Positions 1-7,574 of a DNA stretch of 55,835 nt are shown one piece after another. The position numbers and the translations under genes were made by a program. Location: NCBI GenBank assembly GCA_011526095.1, contig WYBA01000004.1:1-55835 (forward strand), read 5' to 3'. The notes beneath the pieces were generated by a model that was given only the letters and a program-made list of their open reading frames with translations, was not told the origin of the DNA and made no database searches. The stretch comes from Myxococcales bacterium (GTDB lineage Bacteria; Myxococcota_A; Polyangia; Haliangiales; Haliangiaceae). Position 1 is the first letter of the stretch; the number at the start of each line of letters is the position of its first letter.

Positions 1-487
1 TGTAGCTCACCTCTCCCGCTGCCAGCGCTGCCCGTGTGGCCGGCAGCTCCTCCAGGCGCTCGGCGACGCGCAGCCGCTCCTGCGCGGTGCGCGGCCGGTA
101 GCCCAGCACGCGCTCGACGTACTCGATGAACGTGCCGTAGCCGAGCGGGATGTGGACGGCGAGCCGGCGCGCCAGCAACAGCAGCCGCGCCTCCTCGACG
201 TCGAACGCCGCGCGGCGCTGCGCAAGCGAGCGGAGCTGACGGTCGACCGACTGCCAGTCCTGGCCATCCGCGCGGTCGCCCCGCTCACGCTCGGTGTCGA
301 TCACGACCTCGTGTGCGTCCACGTGGACGCTCCAACCTTCGAACACGGCCCACTCCTCGTCGGTGAGATTCACGTCTATCACGACATTCTCGACGTCACC
401 GTTTGCGCCAGGAGCCCGCGAACGCACCCTCGACCACGATTTCGACCTCGCGCCTCGCTTCTTCGCTCCACGCGTCGCACGACGCAT
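1..487 (-). CDS. HNH endonuclease-type protein with DUF222/13E12-like N-terminal domain (partial, C-terminus outside window)
   Basis: Reading the minus strand from an ATG at 487 gives an open frame to the left edge with no stop. The N-terminus is short and basic (MRRATRGAKKRGARSK). An acidic helical section follows, then a helical stretch with LGYGTFIEYVERVLGY, RTAQERLRVAERLEELP and ATRAALAAGEVSY. That last block is the hallmark of the helical domain preceding HNH nuclease modules in myxobacterial proteins of the DUF222/13E12 type. The HNH domain itself would lie beyond position 1, so nuclease function is inferred from family architecture and not seen. Alternative GTG starts exist downstream (near 438 and 381). 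Codon use matches the neighbours apart from a slightly lower GC content near the start. Confidence 0.6.
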   Translation of the reverse strand, partial: MRRATRGAKKRGARSKSWSRVRSRAPGANGDVENVVIDVNLTDEEWAVFEGWSVHVDAHEVVIDTERERGDRADGQDWQSVDRQLRSLAQRRAAFDVEEARLLLLARRLAVHIPLGYGTFIEYVERVLGYRPRTAQERLRVAERLEELPATRAALAAGEVSY

Positions 488-933
488 CTGACGCGCGGCC
501 TCACGTCGATCCCCGACGAAGCGCTCGCGCGTCGCCGCATACCCCGTCAAGCCCAAAGTGCACGCCCGCGCGAGAATCGACCAATCCCACATCCCTGCTG
601 TCCGGTTCTCGGACCCTCCGTGGCGATCGCTCGAGCACGGAGGCGCCGGGCCCCTACTTGGCCCGGCGCCGGTGTTCGCGGTCTCCCGGACGGTCGTGTG
701 GGGTGAGGCGCGCCACGCCACGGCGCCTGGCACCGCCACGCCGCCGCCGTCTCGCGCGTCCGCGGTGGGCTCGTCGGGCGGGCGCTCGCAGCGCCGAACG
801 CCCGCGCACTTGGGGCCTCGACGGTGTGCGGCGACGCGAGCCACGACTGTCGCCATCGTCGCGCGCGCCTTCCTCGTCGTCGATGCCTTCTGCGCAGCCC
901 TCTGATCTGCGGCGCTGCGGGCTCGCCGCGAGC
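488..933. other. Gene-free stretch of about 446 bp
   Basis: No frame here has convincing protein character. The open frames that cross it translate to Arg/Pro/Ser-rich low-complexity text typical of shadow frames in GC-rich DNA. It lies upstream of the minus-strand HNH-type gene and downstream of the minus-strand CNB gene, so it should hold the promoter of the former and the terminator of the latter. The one clear structure is a perfect 11-bp inverted repeat at 642-670. Confidence 0.55.
642..670. terminator. Perfect 11-bp inverted repeat, 7-nt loop; candidate transcription terminator
   Basis: The arms GGCGCCGGGCC (642-652) and GGCCCGGCGCC (660-670) are exact reverse complements around a CCTACTT loop. 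The structure sits 264 bp beyond the stop of the minus-strand CNB gene and 155 bp upstream of the HNH-type gene. There is no T-tract, so intrinsic termination is a guess; it could equally be an operator. Confidence 0.35.
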
Positions 934-3624
934 TCACACCGCGCCGGTCTCGCCCGCGAGGATCCGCGCCATCTCGAGCGAGCGCGTCTTGGCCTCCCGG
1001 CGGATGTGCGCCCACAGCTGCGGGTGCTCCGCCACGACCTCGTAGAAGTCACGCGGCGGCAGCAGCGCGAGCTCGACCCGGCCGGCGGCGACGACCGTGG
1101 CGGTCGTCGGGTCTCCCGACAGCAGCGACATCTCGCCGAAGTACGCGCCCTCGCGCAGCGTGGTGAGGATGACGGAGCGGTGGCGGCCGAGCCGCTTGGT
1201 GATCTCGACCGCGCCGATGACGATGAGGTAGAGCCCGCCGGCGGGCTGGCCTTCGTGCACGACGATCTCGCCGGACTCGGCCCGCACGGGCACGAACCGC
1301 GCGAGCAGCTCGGCGCGCTTGTCCTCGGGCAGCGGCGCGAAGAACGGGGCGGTGCGCAGCAAGGTCGCGAGCAGCCGCTGGCGGTAGAACGACTCGAGTG
1401 CCGGGCCGACGCCGGGGTAGCTCGCGGCGAGCTCGCGCAGCAGCTGGCGCGGGATCTCGTAGAGGTCGGTGTGCGTCGTCGACTGCACGGTGGCGTGGCG
1501 CCGGCGGTCGGCGAGCAGCGCGAACTCGCCGAACAGCGACCCCGCGCCGAGCCGCGCGACCTCGGTCGGCCCGTCGTCGGGGTGCAGCGGATCCTGCTTG
1601 AGCACGCGGACCTCGCCGTCGACGATCACGTAGCAGGCGTTGCCCGGGTCGCCCTCGCGGACGACGAGCTCGCCGGGCGCGAACCGCCGCAGCACCATGC
1701 GTCGCTCGAGCTCGGCCATCGCCTCGGGCGGCAGCATCGAGAAGATGTCGAGCGGCGTCTCGATCGCGGCGCCGTCGGGATCCATCTCGCCCAGCGTGTC
1801 GGAGAACGTCGCCGGGAACGCCCGGCTGCGGTGCATGCCGGGCTTGGAGATCCGGGCCCGCGCGCCGGCGTCGCCGCGCGGATCCGTCGCCTCCTCGAGG
1901 CCGCCGTGGGGCCACGGCGTCGCGCGCGGCGTCGGGTGGGTGTCCGGGGCGACGCGCGTCAGCTCGTCGCCGGCGTCGCCGTCGCCGGTGTCACCGCCGC
2001 CTGTGTCGCCGCGCGCGCTGGCGCCGGGCTCGGCGGAGACGCGGGTCGGCGGCTCGAGCTCGTCGGTCGGGCGCTGCGGTGCGCCGGGCGTCGCCGGTGG
2101 TCGCGTCGGCTCGTCGTCGATCGTCGCAGCCGTCGGGGCCGTCGGGGCCTTCGCGGCCTTCGCGGGCGTCGCGGCCGTCGGGCCCGTCGCTCCGCGCTGG
2201 GCCGGCAGCGGGCGCGTGATCGGCGCGGTGAACGCCGGCGGCGGCGACGGCGCCGTCGACGACGGTCGGGTGCGGTGGACGCCCGCGGGCACGGCCTCGG
2301 GGTTGGTCTCGCCGTCGAGCTCGGCAGTGTCGATGCGATCGACCAGGCCGGTGGAGCCCGGCACCGGCCCGGACAGCACGTCGAGCTCGTGATCGGACAG
2401 CCGCCGGACGCGGCGCGTGTCCAGCTCGGCCGCGACGTCGAGGTCGTCACGGGTGTCGGCGTCGGTCGTCGTGCGGCGGGTGACGCGCGAGGCGACGGCG
2501 GGCGGCGGCGGCGAGGTGGGCGGTCGTCGCGGGGTCAGCGCCGGGCTCGGCGCGGACATCGGCGGAGGGACCGTCGGGGGCCGTCGCTGCGCCAGGCGCG
2601 CGGTCGGCGACGCCGGCTGCGTGACTGGCCTGCCGGTCGCGGGGGTGACCGTCCGGGCGGTCGCGACGGGTGGCCGGGCTGGCGGCGGCGCGGGTGGCCG
2701 GGCAGGCGGCGGCGGCGCGGCGGGCCGGGCTGGTGGTGGCGGCGCGGGGCGCGCTGGCGCGGCGCGGGGCGGGCTGCTCGGCGCCGGCGTCGCCGCGGCC
2801 GGCGTCGCGATCGCCGCGCCGCGCCCGGTGCGGAACGCGTCGGCGATCCGCGTCGCGGCGTCGTCCTCGTCGAAGCCCGCGGGCGCCGAGCTGCGCTCGG
2901 GGTGGCCGGTGTGATCCGCCTCGTGGAACGGCATCGGCGCGGGCAGCGGCGTCGGCGTGTACAGCGCCGAGCTGCCGCGCCCCGGCGTCGGGGCGCGCGC
3001 GCCGGGCCCGGCCAGCCCCAGGCCGGTGAGCGTGCTCGACGGCGAGGGCTCGGCCGCGCCCGAGGCGCCGCCGCCCGTCGGCGGGGACGTCGGGCGCACG
3101 GTCGCCGGCACGCCGGGCGGCCGCACCGGCGTCAGCTCGCGCGGCGGCACGTCGGCCGACAGCACCCGCGCCGAGAGTGCCTGGCCCGTCGCGCGCAGCC
3201 GGTGCCCGTCGAGCGACGGGATCGTCTGGCGGCCCGACTCGGGCGCCGCGGTCGCCGACAGCGCCGTGGCGCCCGGCGGCGCGGCCGTGGCGCCCGGCGC
3301 GGCCGGCGCGCCCGGAGGTTGGCCCGCGCCCGGCGGCGCCGACGGCGGCGTCGCGGCGGGCGGCTCGTCATCGAACTGGTGCATCAGCGTCCGGCTCTCG
3401 CCGTCCGCGGGATCGATCTCGAGCAGGCTGCGCAGCACCGCCACGGCCTGGGTCTTGCGCCCCTGGCGCTGGTAAGCGGACGCGACCGAGCGGTAGAGCG
3501 GCACCGCCTCGCCCGTGCGCCCGGCCTCGCGGTACGCCGCGGCGAGCAGCAGGCGCGCGACGAGGTTGTCGGGCTCCTTCTTGCACTGCCGCTCCAGCTC
3601 GCGGATCGATCGTTTCCCCGACAT
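934..3624 (-). CDS. TPR protein with long Pro/Ala-rich linker and two C-terminal cyclic nucleotide-binding (CNB) domains
   Basis: This 896-residue protein has three parts. Residues 1-85 look like tetratricopeptide helices (LLLAAAYREAGRTGEAVPLY, then AVAVLRSLLEIDPADGE). Residues about 100-620 form a disordered Pro/Ala/Thr-rich linker. The C-terminal 270 residues hold two CNB folds, about 626-745 and 755-875. The first phosphate-binding cassette (SLFGEFALLADRRRHATV, about 696-713) keeps the GE and Arg positions. The second (AYFGEMSLLSGDPTTATV, about 827-844) has Thr where the phosphate-contacting Arg is expected and may not bind cAMP or cGMP. No DNA-binding HTH or kinase domain is visible, so this is not a typical Crp-type regulator. 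It was probably a cytoplasmic scaffold or sensor. The next gene upstream on the same strand also has a sensor-linker-sensor layout, 87 bp away, suggesting cotranscription. Confidence 0.85.
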   Translation of the reverse strand: MSGKRSIRELERQCKKEPDNLVARLLLAAAYREAGRTGEAVPLYRSVASAYQRQGRKTQAVAVLRSLLEIDPADGESRTLMHQFDDEPPAATPPSAPPGAGQPPGAPAAPGATAAPPGATALSATAAPESGRQTIPSLDGHRLRATGQALSARVLSADVPPRELTPVRPPGVPATVRPTSPPTGGGASGAAEPSPSSTLTGLGLAGPGARAPTPGRGSSALYTPTPLPAPMPFHEADHTGHPERSSAPAGFDEDDAATRIADAFRTGRGAAIATPAAATPAPSSPPRAAPARPAPPPPARPAAPPPPARPPAPPPARPPVATARTVTPATGRPVTQPASPTARLAQRRPPTVPPPMSAPSPALTPRRPPTSPPPPAVASRVTRRTTTDADTRDDLDVAAELDTRRVRRLSDHELDVLSGPVPGSTGLVDRIDTAELDGETNPEAVPAGVHRTRPSSTAPSPPPAFTAPITRPLPAQRGATGPTAATPAKAAKAPTAPTAATIDDEPTRPPATPGAPQRPTDELEPPTRVSAEPGASARGDTGGGDTGDGDAGDELTRVAPDTHPTPRATPWPHGGLEEATDPRGDAGARARISKPGMHRSRAFPATFSDTLGEMDPDGAAIETPLDIFSMLPPEAMAELERRMVLRRFAPGELVVREGDPGNACYVIVDGEVRVLKQDPLHPDDGPTEVARLGAGSLFGEFALLADRRRHATVQSTTHTDLYEIPRQLLRELAASYPGVGPALESFYRQRLLATLLRTAPFFAPLPEDKRAELLARFVPVRAESGEIVVHEGQPAGGLYLIVIGAVEITKRLGRHRSVILTTLREGAYFGEMSLLSGDPTTATVVAAGRVELALLPPRDFYEVVAEHPQLWAHIRREAKTRSLEMARILAGETGAV

Positions 3625-3711
3625 GGTCGGTCCGATGATCTTACCTCAAGGGGGTCGGACATTCGTCCGCCGCCCCGCGCCATCGCACGCCGATCGTCGC
3701 CGGCGCGGAGG

Positions 3712-6282
3712 TCAGCTCGACGTGCCAGCGCGTCGCGCCTGCAGCACGCGCTCGAGCGACAGGCCGGCGGCGCGCGCCGCGACCGCGAAGTGCTCGTCGA
3801 AGGTGTGGCGGTGGCGGCCCTCGGCGCACAGTACGCCGACGACGCGGTCGCGGACCGCGATCGGCAGCGCGAGCAGCTCGCCCGGGGGCGCGCCGAACAG
3901 CGACGCGACGAACGCGCGGGTCGGCTCGTCGGCGACGGCGCCGTGGTAGGGCAGGCGCGTCCCGACGACGTCCTGGAGCGTCGACGGCCGATCGAGGGTC
4001 AGGGGAGGTGGCGTGGTCGGGCCCGGGCGGAACGGCGCCAGCGCCTGGCCCTTGAGCACGAGGAACGACACGTGGGCGTGGCTCTCCCCGAGGTAGGCGA
4101 CGAGCTGGTCGATCACGTCGTCGCGCGTCGCGGCGCGGTCGAGCGCGCGGAGCAGCTCCACCATGCGGGTCGACGCCGCCTCGAGCTCCCTCACCAGCGC
4201 CGCTGGGTCGGTCGGCGGCGACGGCGGCGCGGCGCGAGGCGCGGGCACAGGCGCCGGCGCGACCGGCGGCGGCGCGACGGGCCGCGCGACCGGCGGCGAC
4301 GGCGGCGCCACGAGCAGCGGCGCGGAGTCCTCGGAGTCGGTCGACAGCGGGATCCCGCCCCGCCAGCCCGAGTCGGTGCCGGGCAGCGCCCCGAGAAATG
4401 GCGGCGGGATCGTCGTGCCGGGTGGCCCCCAGCCCTCGTCGACGTCGTCGGCGGCGGCGATGGCGGGCGGCTCGTTCGGCAGCGCGAGGTGGGGACGCGT
4501 CAGCCGATCGCTCGCGGACTCGGGGACGAGCGTCGGAACGCCGGAGGTGGGCGTCAGCGGGCGCTCCGTCGGGACGTCCGTCGGGACGTCCGTCGGGACG
4601 TCCGGGACATCTGGCGCCGGGACGTCCGGCGTCGGGACATCCAACGGCGGGGCGACTGGCGGCGCGTCGACGAGGGTGGGCGGCGCCGGGAGTCGGCCGA
4701 TCGCCGGCAGGGGCGCCGTGGCCACGTCGGTCATCGCGGCGGCTGGCGCGGCGTCCCCGGTGGCGCCCGCGGCGACCTCGCGCGGGCGCGCCGCCGGCAA
4801 CCCGACGCCGACGACTGTCCGCTTCTCGCGCCGGGTCCGCCGCGTCGCCTCCTGCACCGCGGCCGCGATCGTGTCGGCCGGAGCCTCGCCGCCGAGCGGC
4901 GGCGGGTCCGACTTGCGGCGAGAGAGCAGCACGACCGCGCCGTCGTCAGGCTCGTCAGGTTCGTCAGGCTCGCCGAGCGCCACGCCCTCGGCTGCGACCG
5001 CGATCGCGGCGCCGTGCTCGAGCCGCGCCACCGGCGTCGCCGCGCCCAGCTCCGCCGAGGTGCGCTTGGCGGTCATCAGCAGGATCGGCTGCGACTCCGT
5101 GCCGCCGGCCATGTCGTGGATGACCGCTGCGTCGCGGTCACCGGTGTCCTCGTCGCCGGCGGCGGCGTCGTCGTCGTCGTATTCGTCGTCCTCGTCGTCG
5201 TCCTCGACCGGGCGCAGGACCTCGCCGTCGAGCTCGGGCGCCTCGCCGGCGACGTCGTCCAGCGTGCGCGCGCGATCTCCGGCCGCCACGCTCGCGGGCG
5301 CGTCGCCCTCGTCGGCATCGTCGTCCAGGGCGACCACGACCGCCGGCAGCGCGTCGCTCGCCGAGGGGCCGCGGGCGACGTGGGCCTCCATCTCGCCGCT
5401 GCGCGCCGCAAGCTCCGGCGGATCGGGCTGGACCCGCCGCTGCGGCACGCCGCGCGGCGGCGTGGCCTCGTCGGCGTGCAGCAGCGACACATGGACCTGG
5501 GCGTACGGCCCCGACTCGGCCGGCGCGGCGGGGCCGCGCGGCGCGGCCGCCGCGCCGGCGGCGACGCGCGCCGCGGCGACGCGCGCGAGGTCGTCCGGCG
5601 TCGGCTCGAGCAGCTGGTCCGTCGGTCGCGTGGCGACCGACATCACCGACACGCCGGGCGGGAGCACCTTGTGGCGCGAGGCCTCGACGCGGCCGGTGAA
5701 CCCGCGCGGCCGCGGCACGGGCGCCGCCGGCACGCCGGTCGCGGGCGTCGCCGCCGGGCCAGGCGAGGGCGCCGATGACGGCGCGGCGGACGGTGCGGGC
5801 GCGGCCGCCGCGGCCGCCGTCGGCTTGAGCAGCCGTCGCCCGAGCTCGGTGATGTGCCCGTAGTAGTGCGCCAGGCACCACGCGATCTGCATCTGGGTCG
5901 CCACCGCGCGCACGACGTACTTGCCGGTGAAGAACCCGATCTCGTCGACCGCGTGCCGATCGCTCGGATCCGACATCGCGACGGTCAGGTTGCCCTCGCC
6001 GTCGAGCGCGACCGGCACGCACCGGAACTCGATCGCCATGTCGGCGGGGATCGCGGCGATCACCGGGGGCGACAGCCGCGCCAGCGTGTTGGGGTTGACC
6101 TGCGGCACGAGAAGCCGGCTGCGGTAGAACTCGGTCAGCGCGTCATCGCCGATCGTGCCCGCGAGGACGAGCTGCTCGCCGATCGTGCCGCCGGTGGTGG
6201 TGCACCCCTGCCGCGCCGCCACCAGGGCCTGGTGGTCGATCAGCCCGGTTCGGACGAGGAGGGCGCCGGCGTCGTCGGCCAT
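3712..6282 (-). CDS. MshEN-domain protein with long linker and C-terminal GAF-like domain
   Basis: The 856-residue product starts at ATG 6282. Residues 1-150 match the MshEN/GspE N-terminal fold: LLVRTGLIDHQALVAARQ, then GGTIGEQLVLAGTIGDDAL, then LTVAMSDPSDRHAVDEIGFF and a final HYYG. MshEN domains of type IV pilus and type II secretion ATPases are known c-di-GMP receptors, but here the ATPase is absent. A disordered linker (about 160-690) is rich in Pro, Ala and Asp, with short VPTD repeats. The C-terminus (about 700-850) reads as a GAF-like fold (LLALPIAVRDRVVGVLCAEG). It is divergent from the cysteine desulfurase across 98 bp and precedes the CNB protein on the same strand. A signalling adaptor role is inferred. 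Confidence 0.8.
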   Translation of the reverse strand: MADDAGALLVRTGLIDHQALVAARQGCTTTGGTIGEQLVLAGTIGDDALTEFYRSRLLVPQVNPNTLARLSPPVIAAIPADMAIEFRCVPVALDGEGNLTVAMSDPSDRHAVDEIGFFTGKYVVRAVATQMQIAWCLAHYYGHITELGRRLLKPTAAAAAAPAPSAAPSSAPSPGPAATPATGVPAAPVPRPRGFTGRVEASRHKVLPPGVSVMSVATRPTDQLLEPTPDDLARVAAARVAAGAAAAPRGPAAPAESGPYAQVHVSLLHADEATPPRGVPQRRVQPDPPELAARSGEMEAHVARGPSASDALPAVVVALDDDADEGDAPASVAAGDRARTLDDVAGEAPELDGEVLRPVEDDDEDDEYDDDDAAAGDEDTGDRDAAVIHDMAGGTESQPILLMTAKRTSAELGAATPVARLEHGAAIAVAAEGVALGEPDEPDEPDDGAVVLLSRRKSDPPPLGGEAPADTIAAAVQEATRRTRREKRTVVGVGLPAARPREVAAGATGDAAPAAAMTDVATAPLPAIGRLPAPPTLVDAPPVAPPLDVPTPDVPAPDVPDVPTDVPTDVPTERPLTPTSGVPTLVPESASDRLTRPHLALPNEPPAIAAADDVDEGWGPPGTTIPPPFLGALPGTDSGWRGGIPLSTDSEDSAPLLVAPPSPPVARPVAPPPVAPAPVPAPRAAPPSPPTDPAALVRELEAASTRMVELLRALDRAATRDDVIDQLVAYLGESHAHVSFLVLKGQALAPFRPGPTTPPPLTLDRPSTLQDVVGTRLPYHGAVADEPTRAFVASLFGAPPGELLALPIAVRDRVVGVLCAEGRHRHTFDEHFAVAARAAGLSLERVLQARRAGTSS
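4567..4602. repeat. 12-bp tandem repeat inside the MshEN protein linker, three copies
   Basis: Three exact copies of CGTCGGGACGTC lie head to tail and continue in degenerate form to about 4640. On the minus strand they encode the DVPT repeats of the disordered linker. The unit is a multiple of three, so copy-number change would keep the frame. Confidence 0.75.
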
Positions 6283-6380
6283 GGTGGTTCGCGCGACCGC
6301 GAATGGGTGGTACGTCGAATACCCGGGCGCGGTCGCACCGGCGATGATGTCGGCAACGCCCGACGGGTGTCAAACGAACC

Positions 6381-7574
6381 GTGCGAATCTACCTGGATCA
6401 CAACGCGACGACGCCGATGTGCGCCGAGGCGCGCGCCGCGATGGCGGCGGCGCTCGACGTCGCGGGCAACCCGTCGTCGATCCACGCCGAGGGCCGCGCT
6501 GCCCGGGCGGTCATCGACGACGCCCGCGGGGCGGTCGCCGCGCTGCTCGGCGGCGCGCGCGACGAGGTCGTGTTCACCTCGGGTGGGACCGAGGCCGACG
6601 TGCTCGGCGTCGTCGGGCTCGCGCTGGCGGCGCGCGCCGCCGGTCGGCCGCCGCGCGTCGTCGTGTCGCCGGTCGAGCACCCGGCGGTCGCCGGCGCGGC
6701 GCGGGGCCTGGCGGGGCTCGGCTTTGCGGTCGATGCCGCGCGCGTCGACGGCGACGGCGCGCTCGATCTTGCCGATCTCGCGACGCGCGCCGCCGGCGCC
6801 TCGGTGATCGCCGTCGGCGCGGTCAACCACGAGCTCGGCACGGTGCACGACGTCGCGGCGGTCGCGGCGATCGCCCGCGCCGCGGGCGCGTGGCTCCACG
6901 TCGACGCGGTCCAGGCCGCCGGCAAGCGCCCGCTCGCGGACCTGACCGCGGTCGCCGACACGGTCGCGATCTCGGCCCACAAGCTCGGCGGCCCCGCCGG
7001 CGTCGGGGCGCTGTGGATCCGCGCCGGCGTCGACGTCGCGGCCGCGTTCCCCGCCGGTCACCACGAGCGCGAGCGCCGGCCGGGGACCGAGAACCTGGTC
7101 GGGATCGCCGGGCTCGGCGCGGCGGCCGAGGCCGCGCTCGCCGCGCCCGCGCGGTGGGCGCCGGCGATCGCGGCGGCGGCGCGGCTCGAGGCCGGGCTGG
7201 TCGCGCTCGGCGCGCGGATCCACGGCGCCGGCGCGCCGCGCGCCGGCACCACGGTCAACGCCGCGTTCGACGGCGCGCGCGGCGAGGCGATCGTCATCGC
7301 GCTCGACCTCGCCGGCGTCGCGTGCTCGACCGGCGCGGCCTGCACCTCGGGCTCGGTCCGCCCGTCGCCGGTGATCCGCGCGCTCGGGCTGCCGCCTGCG
7401 CGCGCGGCCGAGGCGGTGCGGTTCTCGACCGGCCCGACGACGACGGCGGCCGAGGTCGATCGCGTGCTGGCGTTGCTGCCGGACGTCGTCGCCCGCGTCC
7501 GCGCCGCGGCGCAGCGTCGTGCTGGCGCGGGCGGTGCCGCGGGCGGCGCCGATCACGGCCCGGCGTCGTCGTAG
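6381..7574 (+). CDS. Cysteine desulfurase (NifS/IscS-like class V aminotransferase)
   Basis: The enzyme is PLP-dependent and would move sulfur from L-cysteine to a protein persulfide for Fe-S clusters or thio-cofactors. It has 397 residues from a GTG start. Visible family marks are YLDHNATTP at 4-12, FTSGGTEAD at 65-73, His100 (PVEHPAV), VDAVQAAGK, the PLP lysine Lys201 in SAHKLGGPAGVGALW, RPGTENLVGIAG, and the sulfur-carrying Cys321 in CSTGAACTSG. The loop is short, like NifS/group I enzymes. No scaffold gene (IscU) or Rrf2 regulator is adjacent, so it looks like a stand-alone copy. Its 3' end overlaps the convergent kelch lipoprotein gene by 22 bp. The Ala/Gly-rich C-terminal tail after residue 375 is not conserved family sequence. 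Confidence 0.93.
   Translation: MRIYLDHNATTPMCAEARAAMAAALDVAGNPSSIHAEGRAARAVIDDARGAVAALLGGARDEVVFTSGGTEADVLGVVGLALAARAAGRPPRVVVSPVEHPAVAGAARGLAGLGFAVDAARVDGDGALDLADLATRAAGASVIAVGAVNHELGTVHDVAAVAAIARAAGAWLHVDAVQAAGKRPLADLTAVADTVAISAHKLGGPAGVGALWIRAGVDVAAAFPAGHHERERRPGTENLVGIAGLGAAAEAALAAPARWAPAIAAAARLEAGLVALGARIHGAGAPRAGTTVNAAFDGARGEAIVIALDLAGVACSTGAACTSGSVRPSPVIRALGLPPARAAEAVRFSTGPTTTAAEVDRVLALLPDVVARVRAAAQRRAGAGGAAGGADHGPASS

Noticed and set aside
558..905. Short plus-strand open frame in the gene-free stretch as a small protein gene
   Set aside because: No ribosome site, no recognisable composition and it runs through the perfect inverted repeat at 642-670.
403..5778. Very long plus-strand open frame (about 1790 residues)
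   Set aside because: The translation is Arg/Gly/Ala text without domains and lies antisense to the two signalling genes; it is a shadow of GC-rich codon bias.
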